A stretch of 64,000 nucleotides of DNA, from NCBI GenBank assembly GCA_036362985.1, contig JAYGXS010000001.1:46957405-47021404 (forward strand), given 5' to 3'. The notes below the pieces were generated by a model. It saw only the letters and a list, made by a program, of their open reading frames with translations. It had not been told where the DNA came from and made no database searches. How positions within the stretch are numbered: the first letter of the stretch is position 1; each line of letters opens with the position of its first letter. The stretch is from Ligula intestinalis. Lineage: Eukaryota; Platyhelminthes; Cestoda; Diphyllobothriidea; Diphyllobothriidae. Of this stretch, positions 1-10,051 are shown one piece after another. Position numbers and translations under genes: made by a program.

Positions 1-430
1 CTTACAAGGAACTCAGATACCTGCATTCAAAACTCTGTGCAATTTCTAAGGAGGATATAAGACTAAAATCGCAAAGGAGGAGCTTATGTTGTCTTTCGAT
101 GTTGTCTCTTTATTCACGTCCATCCCTCTAGACCTAGCAAGGACCTGCGCAACGGAACTCTTACAATCTTACACTAGAGATGTACCCGCGGATGCCCTGC
201 TGGAACTTCTTGACCTTTGCCTGGAAACAAAATTTTCCTTTGATGGAAAACACTACTGACAGCAAAAAGGGGTCACTATGGGGTCACCAATATCAGGCTT
301 TCTGGCGGAGGTTACCACGCAGAAATTAGAAACCACAGCGCTCCCCACAGTTAATCCAAGACTGTGGCTGTGCTATGTAGAGGATAAATTTGTTATCCAA
401 TAGAGGAGAATAAACGAGTTCCAGGCAGCA
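1..430 (+). pseudogene. Penelope-like element family B, left half of a split reverse transcriptase
   Basis: This is a piece of the reverse transcriptase of a Penelope-like element, which copies its own RNA into DNA at a nicked target. Two PLE reverse transcriptase motifs are readable: FDVVSLFTSIPLD near 87-130 and GVTMGSPISGFLAEV near 269-313. The active-site box appears as YVEDK near 378, where PLEs have YVDD, so the second catalytic residue is mutated. At least two in-frame stops are present, one just before the GVTMGSP block. The wording matches the decayed copy at 7743-9400 better than the family A copy at 42309, so I call it family B. Reading stops inside the motif beginning EFQAA at about 430, where an unrelated PLE starts. 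The rest of this copy resumes near 2085. Confidence 0.8.
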
Positions 431-1950
431 GTTCTGAAGAAGAAGATGCGATCACTGGAACATGGACTTTATTTTCCTGACGTTTCGGATTCCGTCGGGA
501 ATCCTTAGTCATAGATAATCGTAAACAGGTCTGAGACATGCGCAGATAAGGGGTGATACATGCACAGATTGTACGGTATTCATAGTTCACAGCGGTCACC
601 CGCATGCGTACTATAATTGTCCGTTCCTGTAGCCACCACTGGAGGTCTTAATTGGTCCGGTGATTGCTCATTAATTGCAACAGCGTTCTCGTCCGCGTCG
701 GATGCAGGTTGGATAATGGCTCCACAATTACGCCCGCTGTCGTCAGAGTTGCGCCCAGTCCTTCCCACGTGACTTATTTTCTTGCTCAGGAAATTTCTCA
801 GTGCACCGTATGGGAACACCAAATCGTTGCGCTTGTTGATGGACTGGGGGCCTGAGAACCACGACTCAAGCAGCTCGCGGCTCACGCAGTTGTCACCTTT
901 TGCGAGAATTTCGGCCTCGTCAAACTTGAAAATATGGCCGGGTCCCGTTGAGTGAGCTGCAACCTGGGAGTTGACGTCTTTCTTCCTGACCGCCGCTGCA
1001 TGCTCGGCCATTCGCGTCTGGAGTAATCTCTAGGTTTCTCCGACGTAGTTGCTTTGTCCACAACTACACCAGATCCGGTAAACGACTCCAGCCGTTTCCT
1101 GCTGTGGCAGTGGGTCTTTCGGCCTCATGACCCGGCGTCTGATGGTTGCTTCCGGCCTGTGTGTAACTCCAACTCCAAGAGGGGTGAGTAGACGGCTGAC
1201 CGCTTCCGATAGATTCTTCATGTACGGAAGAGCTCGCCAAACGTTTGGACCAGCTGCGAATGCACTGGTTGACAAAATTGTGCGGGTATCCATTCGCTCT
1301 CAGTACCCGTCGAACATATTGTAATTCAGCAATTTTGTCTTCCACTTCGCTGTAATGCGTCTCGACGCGCCGGAATAGCGCTCTTAAGCAGCTACGTTTG
1401 TGACCGATTGGATGATTGCCGTTGTAGTTCAGGACTTGCATAGTGTTGGTTGCTTTCCTGAACACTTTAGTTTTAAGGCCATCATCGTCTTTCCGGCAAA
1501 CGAGGACATCCAGAAAGGCCAGCTGGTTGTTTTCTTCTTCCTCCATCGTAAATTGAATGTCCGGGAAGACGGCGTTTAGACGTTCTTTGAATGTCAGCCC
1601 CTAATCCCGCTCAGTAACGACGAAGGTGTCGTCCACATACTGAGCCCAGAGTGTCGGTCTGTGGTGTCGGAAAGCCAGCGTTTCCAGCCGTTGCAGGACC
1701 GACTCTGCTATGAGTGCGGAAATAGGTGAACCCATAGGCGTGCCCTTCACCTGCTCGTAGATAGTTCCGTTGAAGGTAAAGTACGTCTTCAGGCAGAACT
1801 TCAGGAGCTGGAGGATTTGAGCATGCCCGAGGCGATTCTCCGTTTCATCGTTTTACTCGAAGGAGTAGTTGGATAGCCTCGACAGCCAGGTCCTGTGGAA
1901 TAGAAGTAAAAAGGGACGTGACATCAAAGGAAACCATTATATCATTTGGC
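430..1950 (-). pseudogene. Penelope-like element family A, RT C-terminus plus GIY-YIG endonuclease, 5'-truncated
   Basis: Read on the minus strand from about 1950 down to 580, this gives the RT core (FDVTSLFTSIPQD near 1940-1900, GTPMGSPIS near 1740, QYVDDTFVV near 1640), a connector with VFRKATNTMQVLN, and a C-terminal GIY-YIG endonuclease (VVYRIWCSCGQSNYVGET near 1085-1030, continuing MAEHAAAVRKKD). The product would reverse transcribe PLE RNA and nick the target. The protein tail ends at a TGA near 580. It is broken by an in-frame stop near 1602 and by frame changes near 1020-1060 and in the connector. The N-terminal half before FDVTS is absent. It is closely related to the fuller copy at 42309-44563. 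Positions 430-580 form its pseudo-LTR. It lies inside the family B element. Confidence 0.9.
458..515 (-). ncRNA. Hammerhead-ribozyme-like motif in the PLE-A pseudo-LTR
   Basis: On the minus strand the box GAAACGTC (479-486) is preceded by a perfect 7-bp stem, GGATTCC (498-504 in plus orientation GGAATCC) closed by a four-base loop at 494-497 and GGATTCC at 487-493. This matches stem II followed by GAAA and a two-pair stem III ending in the cleavage triplet GTC, the layout of the minimal hammerheads known in PLE pseudo-LTRs. The upstream core that should read CTGATGA is only partly recognisable (CTATGACTA, 505-514), so this copy is probably inactive. A polyadenylation-type AATAAA lies just downstream (468-473). 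Confidence 0.5.
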
Positions 1951-2074
1951 TCTTATCATGGTTTCCTTTGATGTCACGTCCCTTTTTACTTCTACTCCAC
2001 AGGACCTGGCTGTCGAGACTATCCAACTACTCCTACGAGAGAGAGACGATCAAACGGAGAGTCGCCTCGGGCAC
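1822..2074. repeat. Near-perfect palindrome joining two opposed PLE-A fragments
   Basis: Positions 1861-1937 and 1958-2034 are reverse complements over 77 bases with two mismatches. The match continues outward more loosely to about 1822 and 2074. Both arms encode the same RT segment (FDVTSLFTS block), the left arm on the minus strand and the right arm on the plus strand. The roughly 20 bases between them are element sequence of the left copy up to about 1950, so there is essentially no foreign spacer. It would extrude as a long hairpin. Confidence 0.95.
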
Positions 2075-2085
2075 AGGAATTACTC
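1951..2085 (+). pseudogene. Inverted fragment of PLE-A reverse transcriptase
   Basis: This is a short plus-strand stretch of the family A reverse transcriptase, reading MVSFDVTSLFTSTPQDLAVE and then the segment with DDQTESRLGH. It is the same protein region that the minus-strand copy starts with, so the two form head-to-head halves of the palindrome. Similarity to the family A copy at 43180-43310 fades after the bases coding RLGH, around 2075-2090, and family B coding sequence then takes over. It has no start or end of its own and is a by-product of insertion, not a gene. Confidence 0.85.
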
Positions 2086-2965
2086 CCTCAAGCCCTCAAC
2101 GCCACCTATCCAGGAATTAAATTTACCTTCGAAACCGAAGCAAATAGACAACTCCTATTTTGGTGTCCTCGTACATAGGAACACCGATGGAACACTCCAT
2201 ACCTGAAAGTGCCATAAAGACACATTCCGAGGTCATTTTAAATTATGGGAGTAACCATCCACTATCCCACAAACACAGTTTTCTTAACAGCTTGCTCAGT
2301 CGAGCAAAAACATACTGTTCGGATAAAGGAGCATACCGAACAGAAATGAAGTACCTTCTTAAACTGTTTTCTAAAAATTGGTATCCTCCGGACATTTTTT
2401 GTCAATGCATCTGACAATAACAGCCCAAAGCCAAGCGCCAATGCAGAACTGCAACGACTAAATCGTCAAAGCCAGCGAACTGACAAATGCTCCCATATGT
2501 AAAGAATATATCTGAGCTTGTCGAAAGCAAACTATAGAAACACCAAATACAGATTACACACAAGCCAGCAAGTACATTGCTCACCCAGCTTCTACACCCT
2601 AAGACAGGGTTGACCATTTCAACAGAAAGGACGTTGTCTACAAAATACCGTGTACCAGTTATGATGCAGTTTATTGTGGCCAAACCGGGAAAGCTCTATC
2701 CACCTGCATACGTGAACACCAGTTAGCGTTGGGGAGACGAGAAAGTCTTACGCCGGTTGCCATGCACACACTGGACACAGAACACACATTTGCATGGGAA
2801 CAAACCCAAATCGTTGGCACCTGCCCAATTAAGAAGGGTAACGAATTCCTGAAGGCAATGCACTCAGATGAGGCATGCATTAACAGACATATTGATCTAG
2901 ATGTGAATTACAAATCACTGAGGATCAGATGGAGGCAAAAGCAGCCACCACCGACCACATGATAA
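2085..2965 (+). pseudogene. Penelope-like element family B, right half with GIY-YIG endonuclease
   Basis: This continues the RT interrupted at 430. It opens with a segment coding LNATYPGIKFTFETEANRQL, then decays through a connector (YGSNHPLSHKHSFLNSLLSRAK near 2246-2310) to a GIY-YIG domain: VVYKIPCTSYDAVYCGQTGK near 2636-2695, followed by STCIREHQLALGRR and a tail with HTFAWEQTQIVG and FLKAMHSDEACIN up to about 2962. Several frame changes and stops occur between 2200 and 2640, so it is not functional. The same tail recurs, decayed, at 9141-9371 (plus) and at 51468-51755 (minus). That spread shows family B was mobile in this genome. Confidence 0.85.
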
Positions 2966-3143
2966 AATACGGATCATGAATATTCCCCCTGGACCGCACA
3001 TACAAGTGATGACCACTTTCTCACTGCCCATATAATCAAATGTGGATGATAATTATCTGCTCACACTCTGACACACTATATAATCCTGTGTTAGTCATCG
3101 GTTTAAGTTAAAAAAATTTGTACATCTATCGTAGGGGGTTAAG

Positions 3144-3290
3144 TGTGTTAAACCCTAGCAAGTGCGATCTTCAGACCATGGTTACTTAGTAGAGAAGAAG
3201 TCTTGGGAATGCCAGAGTAGTAGGAATAGCATATTGTGTACACAGAAGAACGAAGAATAGATGGACAGAGATTTGACTTGGAGAGAATAC
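3144..3290 (-). repeat. Dispersed repeat R1, 3'-end fragment
   Basis: This copy reads, on the minus strand, the conserved R1 3' module: TGTGTACACAATA-type start, CTTCTTCTCTACTAAGTAACCATGG, then TCTGAAGATCGCACTTGCTAGGG. It is nearly identical to 12660-12770 (plus). The match weakens beyond 3290, although the next bases still resemble the copy at 24000. It is non-coding. Confidence 0.85.
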
Positions 3291-3651
3291 AACCGGCAAG
3301 GAGAACCAGTCGAGTCCAAGTGGGGTTGTAGCAACAGGCATGCAAGCGGCAGCGAGTACGAGCATTGTCTGGTTGCCTTGATAGTTAGTGACCGGACAGA
3401 CTCCATCGACCTAGGCGTGCCTGCGTCTTATTCGCCGCCGGGAGAAACCAACTTTTGCGACATCTGTGATTGGCTCTTTCAGCGGCCGTCTTCAATGCAG
3501 ACGCACGCGTTAGGAGCGGTGGACCTTCGGGCATGCTTGCTTGTGTGGAGTGAGTCACCACACATATTTCATCTGTTTGACAACGAGTGGGAAACCAGAC
3601 TCGAAAATTCACCTAATAAACATTATTCTTCTCCACAGGACATAACTGCTC

Positions 3652-5035
3652 ATAAAGAATCTGTATACTTAATAAAAGCCTTGCCTACGTCTGTGTAGAC
3701 ATCCATTATCATTGGTGGATGGTATCTGTTTTTAAGTCGATCACGGAGTGTGGGCACACACACGCGCGCAAGCAGGGCATGCGCTCCTGGCCGCGTATTA
3801 GTCACGCGCGCCGCTCGCCTTTCGCGTGCCAGTCTGTACGTCGATCACATAGGGTGTCAAAGGGTGTGCTGGTGTCGCTGTGTCCGTGTTTGTCACCTGT
3901 ATCATTGATGGCAGGCCACTGTTTCAGACTCGCGATTGACACCCGACGTGACAGCTGGATGTGAATACGCCACGGGGGGTGGGCGGGGATGGGGAAGGGA
4001 TTTCATACTCACTGACCTAAACCCCTTGACCTACTATCATTTGGACCCTCCCCCTTTGCTTACGCGTATGTTGTCGCGGGCTAGCTCTTTGATTAGATTG
4101 AATGGCCTACCACATAAATCCCTACACTTTCATTCTAACCCTTACAAACTATCATTATGGACAACAGTGATGCCGTCAGAAATGTTCTGAACACAAACAA
4201 CCCGAAAAACGATGATGGGCCGGTGACTGAAGGTAACGTTGTGAACTTACTTCTTTTCTACCCAATGTTATTTTGTTCAGAATCATAACCTATTTGTAGG
4301 TTCGACCTCATTAGGTAGAAAAGGAATTAGAGCAGCCGCGAGAACACATGTTCAGACGATGGAACAGAAGAGCTTTGCCAATGTTAACAGGTGTTCGCAA
4401 GAAACACAAGCAGAAAGACGGCTTCGCCCGGAGACTAATGCTATGCGTCAGCGATATCAACGCTCCAAAGAAACCGAAGATCAAATGCTGCAAAGAAGAC
4501 ACAAAGATACGATTCGACATCAAACTAATCATTCACAAGAAACTGAAGTCCGAACTCTGCGAAGAAGAGAGCAAGGTAGGACAAGATATTCGCAACGTCG
4601 GCAAAACGAATTAACTAGACGTAGAAGCGCACGTCTGGCTATGCAAGCATCACAAAGAATGGATCAACGGCCCACCGATCCTGAAAACTCACGTTCGCAA
4701 CCGCTTAACATATGGTTTGGCGACCCTTGCCCATGAATGGCTTCCATAAATGCTCAAGTATGGAACAAAGCCTCCCTCAATTACAACCCAAACCTTGGTT
4801 ATGCGGAAGATGTAAATGTTTCCATTGGGAAGATGGTGGAAGTTTGCGGGCATTGTCAGAAGAAAAAATGGACTGGTGAAACAAACGGCACGTGTTGTTC
4901 CAACGGCAAAGTTCTCCTGCATAACTTCCCCCATAAATAATCAAACATTGCTTGCTGGTGATACCGACGACTTGAAAATTTTTATCTTAAACATTAGAAA
5001 ACACAACGGGGCATTTCAAATGACCTCTTTTGTTG
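3652..5035 (+). repeat. Helitron 5' end, first tandem copy
   Basis: This is the first of two adjacent direct copies of the same about 1.3-kb block. Shared landmarks are CTTAATAAAAG (3665 and 5050), TCTGTGTAGACATCC (3692 and 5070), the phrase beginning TTTTTAAGTCGATCACGGAGTG (3730 and 5112), the rare GATGATGGGCCGGTGACTGA (4211 and 5499), and the zinc-finger coding region. The block ends abruptly in the coding sequence QMTSF near 5030, and the second copy starts immediately. Confidence 0.85.
4320..4940 (+). pseudogene. Helitron Rep/helicase N-terminus, first copy (truncated)
   Basis: This codes the start of a Helitron transposase. An arginine- and glutamine-rich region contains repeated SQETE-type units (HSQETEVRTLRRR, RRSARLAMQASQRMDQRP). 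It is followed by a conserved segment (NPNLGYAEDVNVSIGKMVE) and a zinc-finger-like module, CGHCQKKKWTGET and GTCCSNGKVLLHNFP, typical of Helitron N-termini. Reading needs frame changes between about 4614 and 4830. The coding sequence breaks at about 5030 within QMTSF and meets the upstream region of copy two, so it lacks all Rep and helicase domains. It is a 5' fragment created by tandem duplication or a second insertion. Confidence 0.85.
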
Positions 5036-6290
5036 CCAACATCTGCATACTTAATAAAAGTCCTGCCTGCCTCTGTGTAGACATCCTTTATCATTGGTGG
5101 ATAGCAACTGTTTTTAAGTCGATCACGGAGTGTGGGCACACACACGCGCACAAGCAGGGCATGCGCTCCTGTCTGAATATTATTCACGCGCGCCACCCGC
5201 CTTTCGCGCGCATTTCGCGCGCCAGTCTGTACGTTGATCACACAGGGTGTGCTGGTGTCGCTGTGTCCGTGTTTGTCACCTGTATCGTTGGTGGCAGGCC
5301 GCTGTTTCAGACTCGCGATTGACACCCGCCATGACGGGCGCATGTGAATACGCCACGGTAAGGGCGGGGGTGGGGAAGGGGTCATCGCGTCCAGGCCACA
5401 TAAATTACTTCCCTTAAAATCTTACCCTTAAAAATTATCACTATGGGCAACATGTAATTCCGTCAGACATGTTCTGAGCAGAAACATCTCCACAAACGAT
5501 GATGGGCCGGTGACTGAAGGTAACGTTGTAAACTTACTTCTTTTCTACCTTACGTTATTTTGTTCGAAATAATAACCTACTCGTAGGTTCTACCTCATTA
5601 GGTGGAACAGGAATTAGATTAGCCACGAGAAGACAAGTTCGGACGAAGAAACGGAAGAGACTTGCCGATGTTAATAGACGTTCGCAAGAAACACAAGCGG
5701 AGAGACGGCTTCGCCTGGAGACTAATGGCATGCATCAGCGATATCGACGCTCCCAAGAAACCGAAGAACAAATGCTGAAACGAAGACGCGAAGACAGGAT
5801 TCGCCATCAAATTATCCTCTCCCAAGAAACCGAGGACCAAACCCTGCGAAGGAGAGAGCTAAGTCGGTTAACAGATTTGCAACGTCGGCAAAACGAATTA
5901 CCCAGACGTAGAAGTGCACGTCTGGCTATGCAAGCATCACAGAGAGTGGACCAACGCCCAACCGATGCTGGAAACTCTGGCCATTCGGTTACTTCCATAA
6001 ATGCTCAGGTGTGGAACAATGCCTCCCTCAATAACAACCCAAACCTTGGTTATGCGGAAGATGTAAATGTTTCCATTGAGAATATGGTGGAAGTTTGCGG
6101 GCATTGTCAGACGAAAAAATTGACTGGTGAAACAAACGGCACGTGTTGTTCCAACGGCAAAGTTCTCCTGCATAACTTCCCCCATCCACCATAAATAATA
6201 CAAACATTGCTTGCTGGTGATACCGAGGACTCGAAAAAGTTTCTTTCGAATATTAGGAAATACAACGGTGCGTTTCAAATGACCTTCTTT
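5036..6290 (+). repeat. Helitron 5' end, second tandem copy
   Basis: This is the direct repeat partner of 3652-5035, in the same orientation and with about 1.25-1.38 kb between matching landmarks. Unlike the first copy it continues into the Rep region. The lead region contains runs of alternating CACACACGCGCAC and GC-rich stretches shared by both copies. Confidence 0.85.
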
Positions 6291-7066
6291 GGTGCCAAGG
6301 TTGTTCGTGAGGTTAAATTTATGCCTACATTTAAGATTTAAGGCCAAGTTTGCCATCGGATTGGATCGTTACTACCTCCTCCTGATGGCGAGCCGAAATT
6401 TCCACAAATATATTTCGTAGAAGACATCAACCTTCAAGCTCAAAGCCGATCCTGAGTGAACCCAGGCTTAAAGCATCACATAATACTGTCCCTTCAAGAC
6501 ATGTTACACCAGCGCAACAGCTACGTTAACAGTTTCAAGTCCGCCCTGGAGATGCACGCTTCGACTGACTTCACTATTGTCATAGATGCCGATAAGGAAA
6601 GGCTAAAGGAAAAACTGCACTCTTCTGATGTCGACAAATTTATATGCGCATAGTTGCCTGACCGCTCCGTTGATCCTGTCCTGTTTGAAACGATCAAAAC
6701 TCAAATGGTGCATGACCCATGCGGTCAGGTAAATCCCAACAGTCCTTGCATGGATGGTAAATCTACCAGGATATATCCCAAGCGATTCCTAGGTGCAACT
6801 CAGGCTGATGACCATGGTTACCCTCTCTATAGAAGGCGACAACCTGAGATTGGCGGATTCGAAGCAGTTACCAATGAAAGGTGAACCAGTGAGGTGGTAA
6901 TTGATAACCGTTGGATTGTACCGTATTGTCCCCTACTGGCAAAAGTATTCAACGCCCACATCAATGTTGAATTTTGCAACTCAGCGAAGTCCATAAAGTA
7001 CGTCTACAAGTGCATCAACAAAGGTTCTGCCCCCCCCTCCTTAACGTAGTTCCATTACTGGCATCA
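5640..7066 (+). pseudogene. Helitron Rep region lacking the HUH block
   Basis: This continues the second Helitron copy. In order I read: the SQETEE repeats, the zinc finger CGHCQTKKLTGETNGTCC (6096-6150), the domain LLAGDTEDSKKFLSNIRKYN and QMTFFGAK, VCHRIGSLLPPPDGEPKFPQ (about 6350-6405), LQDMLHQRNSYVNSFKSALE (6492-6551), DFTIVIDADKERLKEKL, SSDVDKFICA, then VHDPCGQVNPNSPCM, YPKRFLGATQADDHGYPLYR and HINVEFCNSAKSIKYVYKC. In intact Helitrons a long block with the HUH relaxase motif and the catalytic tyrosine lies between the IVIDAD-type segment and the DVDKFICA-type segment. Here the two are only about ten residues apart in one open frame. There are stops near 6340, 6454 and 6652. It cannot nick or rejoin DNA. 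The element is then interrupted by SINE, R1 and PLE sequence. Confidence 0.9.
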
Positions 7067-7209
7067 CCGCATGTTCTGCATCACAGCTATGTACAAAGAG
7101 GGAGTTCAGAGGTATTTACCTATATTTCCCTTATAAAACTGAACTGAACATAATCATTTTAAGAGGTTCTCACGTAATGTTTGCCTACATAAGGGACAAC
7201 AACATGCAA

Positions 7210-7300
7210 GGAAGCCCAAGGTGAAGCCAGGCTTCCGCGCTAGTACATAACTAAGATGTCGCCGGTTCGAATCTCGGGTATTGCAACACATATGAGTGCA
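7210..7300 (+). repeat. SINE-1 fragment (tRNA-derived)
   Basis: The stretch holds CATAACTAAGATGTCGCC followed by GGTTCGAATCTCGGGTA and TTGCAACACATATG. The same order appears on the minus strand at 14320-14375 (ATAACTAAGAGGCCGTGG, ATTCGATTCTCGGG, TACTGCAACACATGTG). It contains a good Pol III B box, but the A-box half and the body are lost. Confidence 0.65.
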
Positions 7301-7301
7301 T

Positions 7302-7740
7302 ATATAGGAGCTAAGGCTACGACGGTTATGACCTTACCACCTACAATCTTCCAGACCCTGGTTCCTTAGGAGATTGGAGAGGAGATGGTGAAAAGGCGAG
7401 AGTAGAAGGAACAATATATTGTGTACAAGGGCTAGGAGGTAGCTGCCGCTGCGTCCGGCACGGTGTCCGGCCGGGAGGGCGTGTGAGCCACCGTCTCGCT
7501 CAAAGGCAATTTCCAAGTGTTCGTAAGCGTAGGATTTCAGTGATGACCGAAAAGGGGTCATAGTCCCAGAGCGCTGATTGGACTACGCGAGCCCCAGTCG
7601 GCTAGAGCAAAGGTCACGCATGCGCTTGTGGCCACCGCGCTGTCGACTGGGCGAGACCAAGATTTACCCTGGGAAGACATGCCAGTGGTGTCTCGCGTTT
7701 GGAGGCGGTTGGCTGTAAGACCGCCACACATATGGCTAGC
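7302..7740 (-). repeat. Dispersed repeat R1, near-complete minus copy
   Basis: On the minus strand this copy starts near 7740 with the segment CAAACGCGAGACACCACTGG and ends near 7302 with the 3' module that includes CTAAGGAACCAGGGTCTGG. The outermost 3' bases (AGGAGCTAAGGCTACGACGG in plus orientation, 7305-7324) are shared with the minus copy at 32382. It is non-coding and inserted in the Helitron. Confidence 0.8.
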
Positions 7741-7742
7741 TG

Positions 7743-9400
7743 ATGACGGCTACTAAGCCAGCAGTGGCTGTTCAAGTGGCCAATTGTTCTCGCGTTAAAC
7801 TTTCGCAGATAGCTACAATGATTGACGATTTAGAATCCAAAACAATTAGCTTTTTTCCAGCGGACAAAGGAGGCTTACCTGCCACGCTGAACAAGTTAGA
7901 CTACAAGCAGAAGATGAAATCATTGTTCGAAGATAGCCCAAACTCAACAGCTTCTTTCCACGGACCCTACCCAGAAGCAGGTATCATCTATTGACAACAG
8001 CACCTTACTGTCAGGAGATATTTGAAAATTCTCGAAAAAATCCGAAGTGAACATCGTCAAAATCTACAGATTACCCAAAGTTCCTAAACTGGAATTTTCC
8101 CTGAGACCTATAATATAATTGATCGGTGCACCGACCTACAAATGTTCTAGGGGCTATTCCATCAACTCTATCCACTTTTGAGGGATTGTGCAATTTACAT
8201 TCAGAAGTCTTCAGAGTTTATGCAGAAACTGAGGGGAATCACCATCTCCGGTGATGGGATAATAATGCCCCTCTGCATCGTTTCATTGTTTATATCCATA
8301 CCACTCGATGTAGCAAAGCAATGCACAGACTAATTCCTAGAGACCTACGAAACCAATGTTTCGTTTGACAACCAATGCTATCAACAATTAAAAGGAGCTC
8401 CAATGGGTCACCTTTATCTGGATTCCCTACCGAAGTAACAATGCAGAAGCCGTAATCGACGGCTCCTCCATTGGGTAATCATAGGTTATGGGTACGTTAT
8501 GCAGACAACACCTTTGTTATCATTAAAAAGGACCGACTATAACCGCTCCACAACAAAATCAACTCAACTACTATTCCGGAACTCAATTCATGCTCGAGCA
8601 GGAGGTTAAAAATAGGCTTCCATTTCTGGATGTCCTCTTACAGCAAAAGACTGACGGAACATCACAAACGCCCGTTTACCGCAAAGACCAGTAAGCGGAA
8701 ATTATTCTTAACTACGGGAGCAAAAATCCCGTCCCTAACAAAAGGAGTGTCATCAACAGTCTACTAGGCCGAGCCAAGACACTACTCTGACGAAGAAACC
8801 TACCGAGTCTAGCTAACTTATCTGCTTTAATTGTTTTTTCCCGCAGTGGTTACTTCAGAGACCGATGCATGAACCAGCAGCAAGCTGGAGAAAATGAACT
8901 AGATAGTTATGCTCGGGCGTCAAAAAATACACGAAGAAACCTTCCTACTCGTTGAAAGGCACCTAAGGAAGTACAAAATAAAAGTGACTCACAAACAGTC
9001 GGCCACTTTGCGCGTCCAGCTTTTACACCTTAAGGATACAGTTAGCTATTTCGATAAGAAAGAAGTCATCTATAAGATCCTATGCGAAGCCTCTGATACT
9101 GCATAGTGTGGCCAAACAGAAAAGCCCATCTCCACACACATCAACGAGCATCAACTGACGTGACTATCTGTCCCAAGTGACCATGCATAGCCCTGATACA
9201 GGACACACCATCGCATGGGACAAAACACGCACCGTTGGAGTTGGCCCCTCTAAAAAGGCCGAGAATTAGTTGAGGCCATGCACTTCGATGATTCCTGCAT
9301 AAACTGGCATACCGAGTTGGATGCAGTGTACAAATTTTCATCGAAAGATGGGAGAGACGGCAGCCGATCAATACGGACTGACGTAAACAACATCTGTTAA
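7743..9400 (+). pseudogene. Penelope-like element family B, heavily decayed copy
   Basis: This is a relic of PLE RT plus endonuclease. Recognisable pieces in order are SFFPADKGGLPATLNKLDYK (7848-7908), LPKVPKLEFSLRP (about 8070), the degraded catalytic region near 8265-8330, QEVKNRLPFLDVLLQQKTDG (8596-8655), ILNYGSKNPVPNKRSVINSL (8704-8763), and from 8909 the connector and GIY-YIG side (VQLLHLKDTVSYFDKKEVIY, then CGQTEKPISTHINEHQLT). The HTIAWDKTRTVGVGPSKK tail follows near 9200. Many stops and frame changes make it non-functional. It interrupts the Helitron between its Rep and helicase parts. It looks older than family A because it is far more degraded. Confidence 0.8.
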
Positions 9401-9416
9401 TTAGAGCTTTCGCTGG

Positions 9417-9560
9417 ATGACTATTAATTTTTCCGCCACTCGCTGGCGCAAATTACACTTGCCAATTAGCGATTACACCAAATGACTATTTGTCAACAAT
9501 AGACCGACGCAAATTGCAGCTGCCAATTAGCACTCACGCCAGACGGCTATTAATTATTTC
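9417..9560. repeat. Short tandem repeat, about 63-bp unit, 2.3 copies
   Basis: Units start at about 9417, 9482 and 9543. Each begins GATGACTATTAATT, AATGACTATT or GACGGCTATTAATT, then contains GCGCAAATT or GACGCAAATT, and ends in TGCCAATTAGC. It lies just after the family B PLE tail and may be its 3' repeat region. Confidence 0.7.
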
Positions 9561-10051
9561 AACACTTTTGATATTTTCATTTTTCGTTTCACATCCTCTT
9601 AACTCTGACGACGACCCGCGGAATCAGCGTCGAAAATGCACTTGATAAATCTGTAAACTTAATAAAAGAGATCTTGTAGCTTTGCCCGGTTCCTATTCCG
9701 TTTTTGATTGGCTGGCGTGAAGAGTCATAGGTTTGTTCGCCGATGGCATAGTTCGCCAAAGGCGCCGCTAGCACGCGTGTGTCCACCCCTGCCAGAAATG
9801 CCTTGCGCGGGCTGTCTATCCTGCGCTCCGCATCAGTTGGGTCAGAGAGACTGGCTGACCTTAAACTTTTTGCCTAATTCCACACTGACCCTCCCCCCTG
9901 CGGCCTCGGCCACAGGAACCACTATCTCCCCCCCCCCGCTGCCGACGCAGCATGGGCTAAGTCCGCCGCCTCTGACCCCTGAACACTTAAGTGTCCACGA
10001 CCTGAATTTACAGTGACGGTTTGTTTTGCGGCTTGCGTCAAGAGACAATGA

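Noticed and set aside
3261..3698. A 145-codon plus-strand open frame
   Set aside because: It overlaps an R1 copy and the start of the Helitron repeat, and its sequence has no family resemblance or gene-like composition.
4816..5322. A 168-codon open frame
   Set aside because: It crosses the junction between the two Helitron copies and is out of frame with the zinc-finger protein for most of its length.
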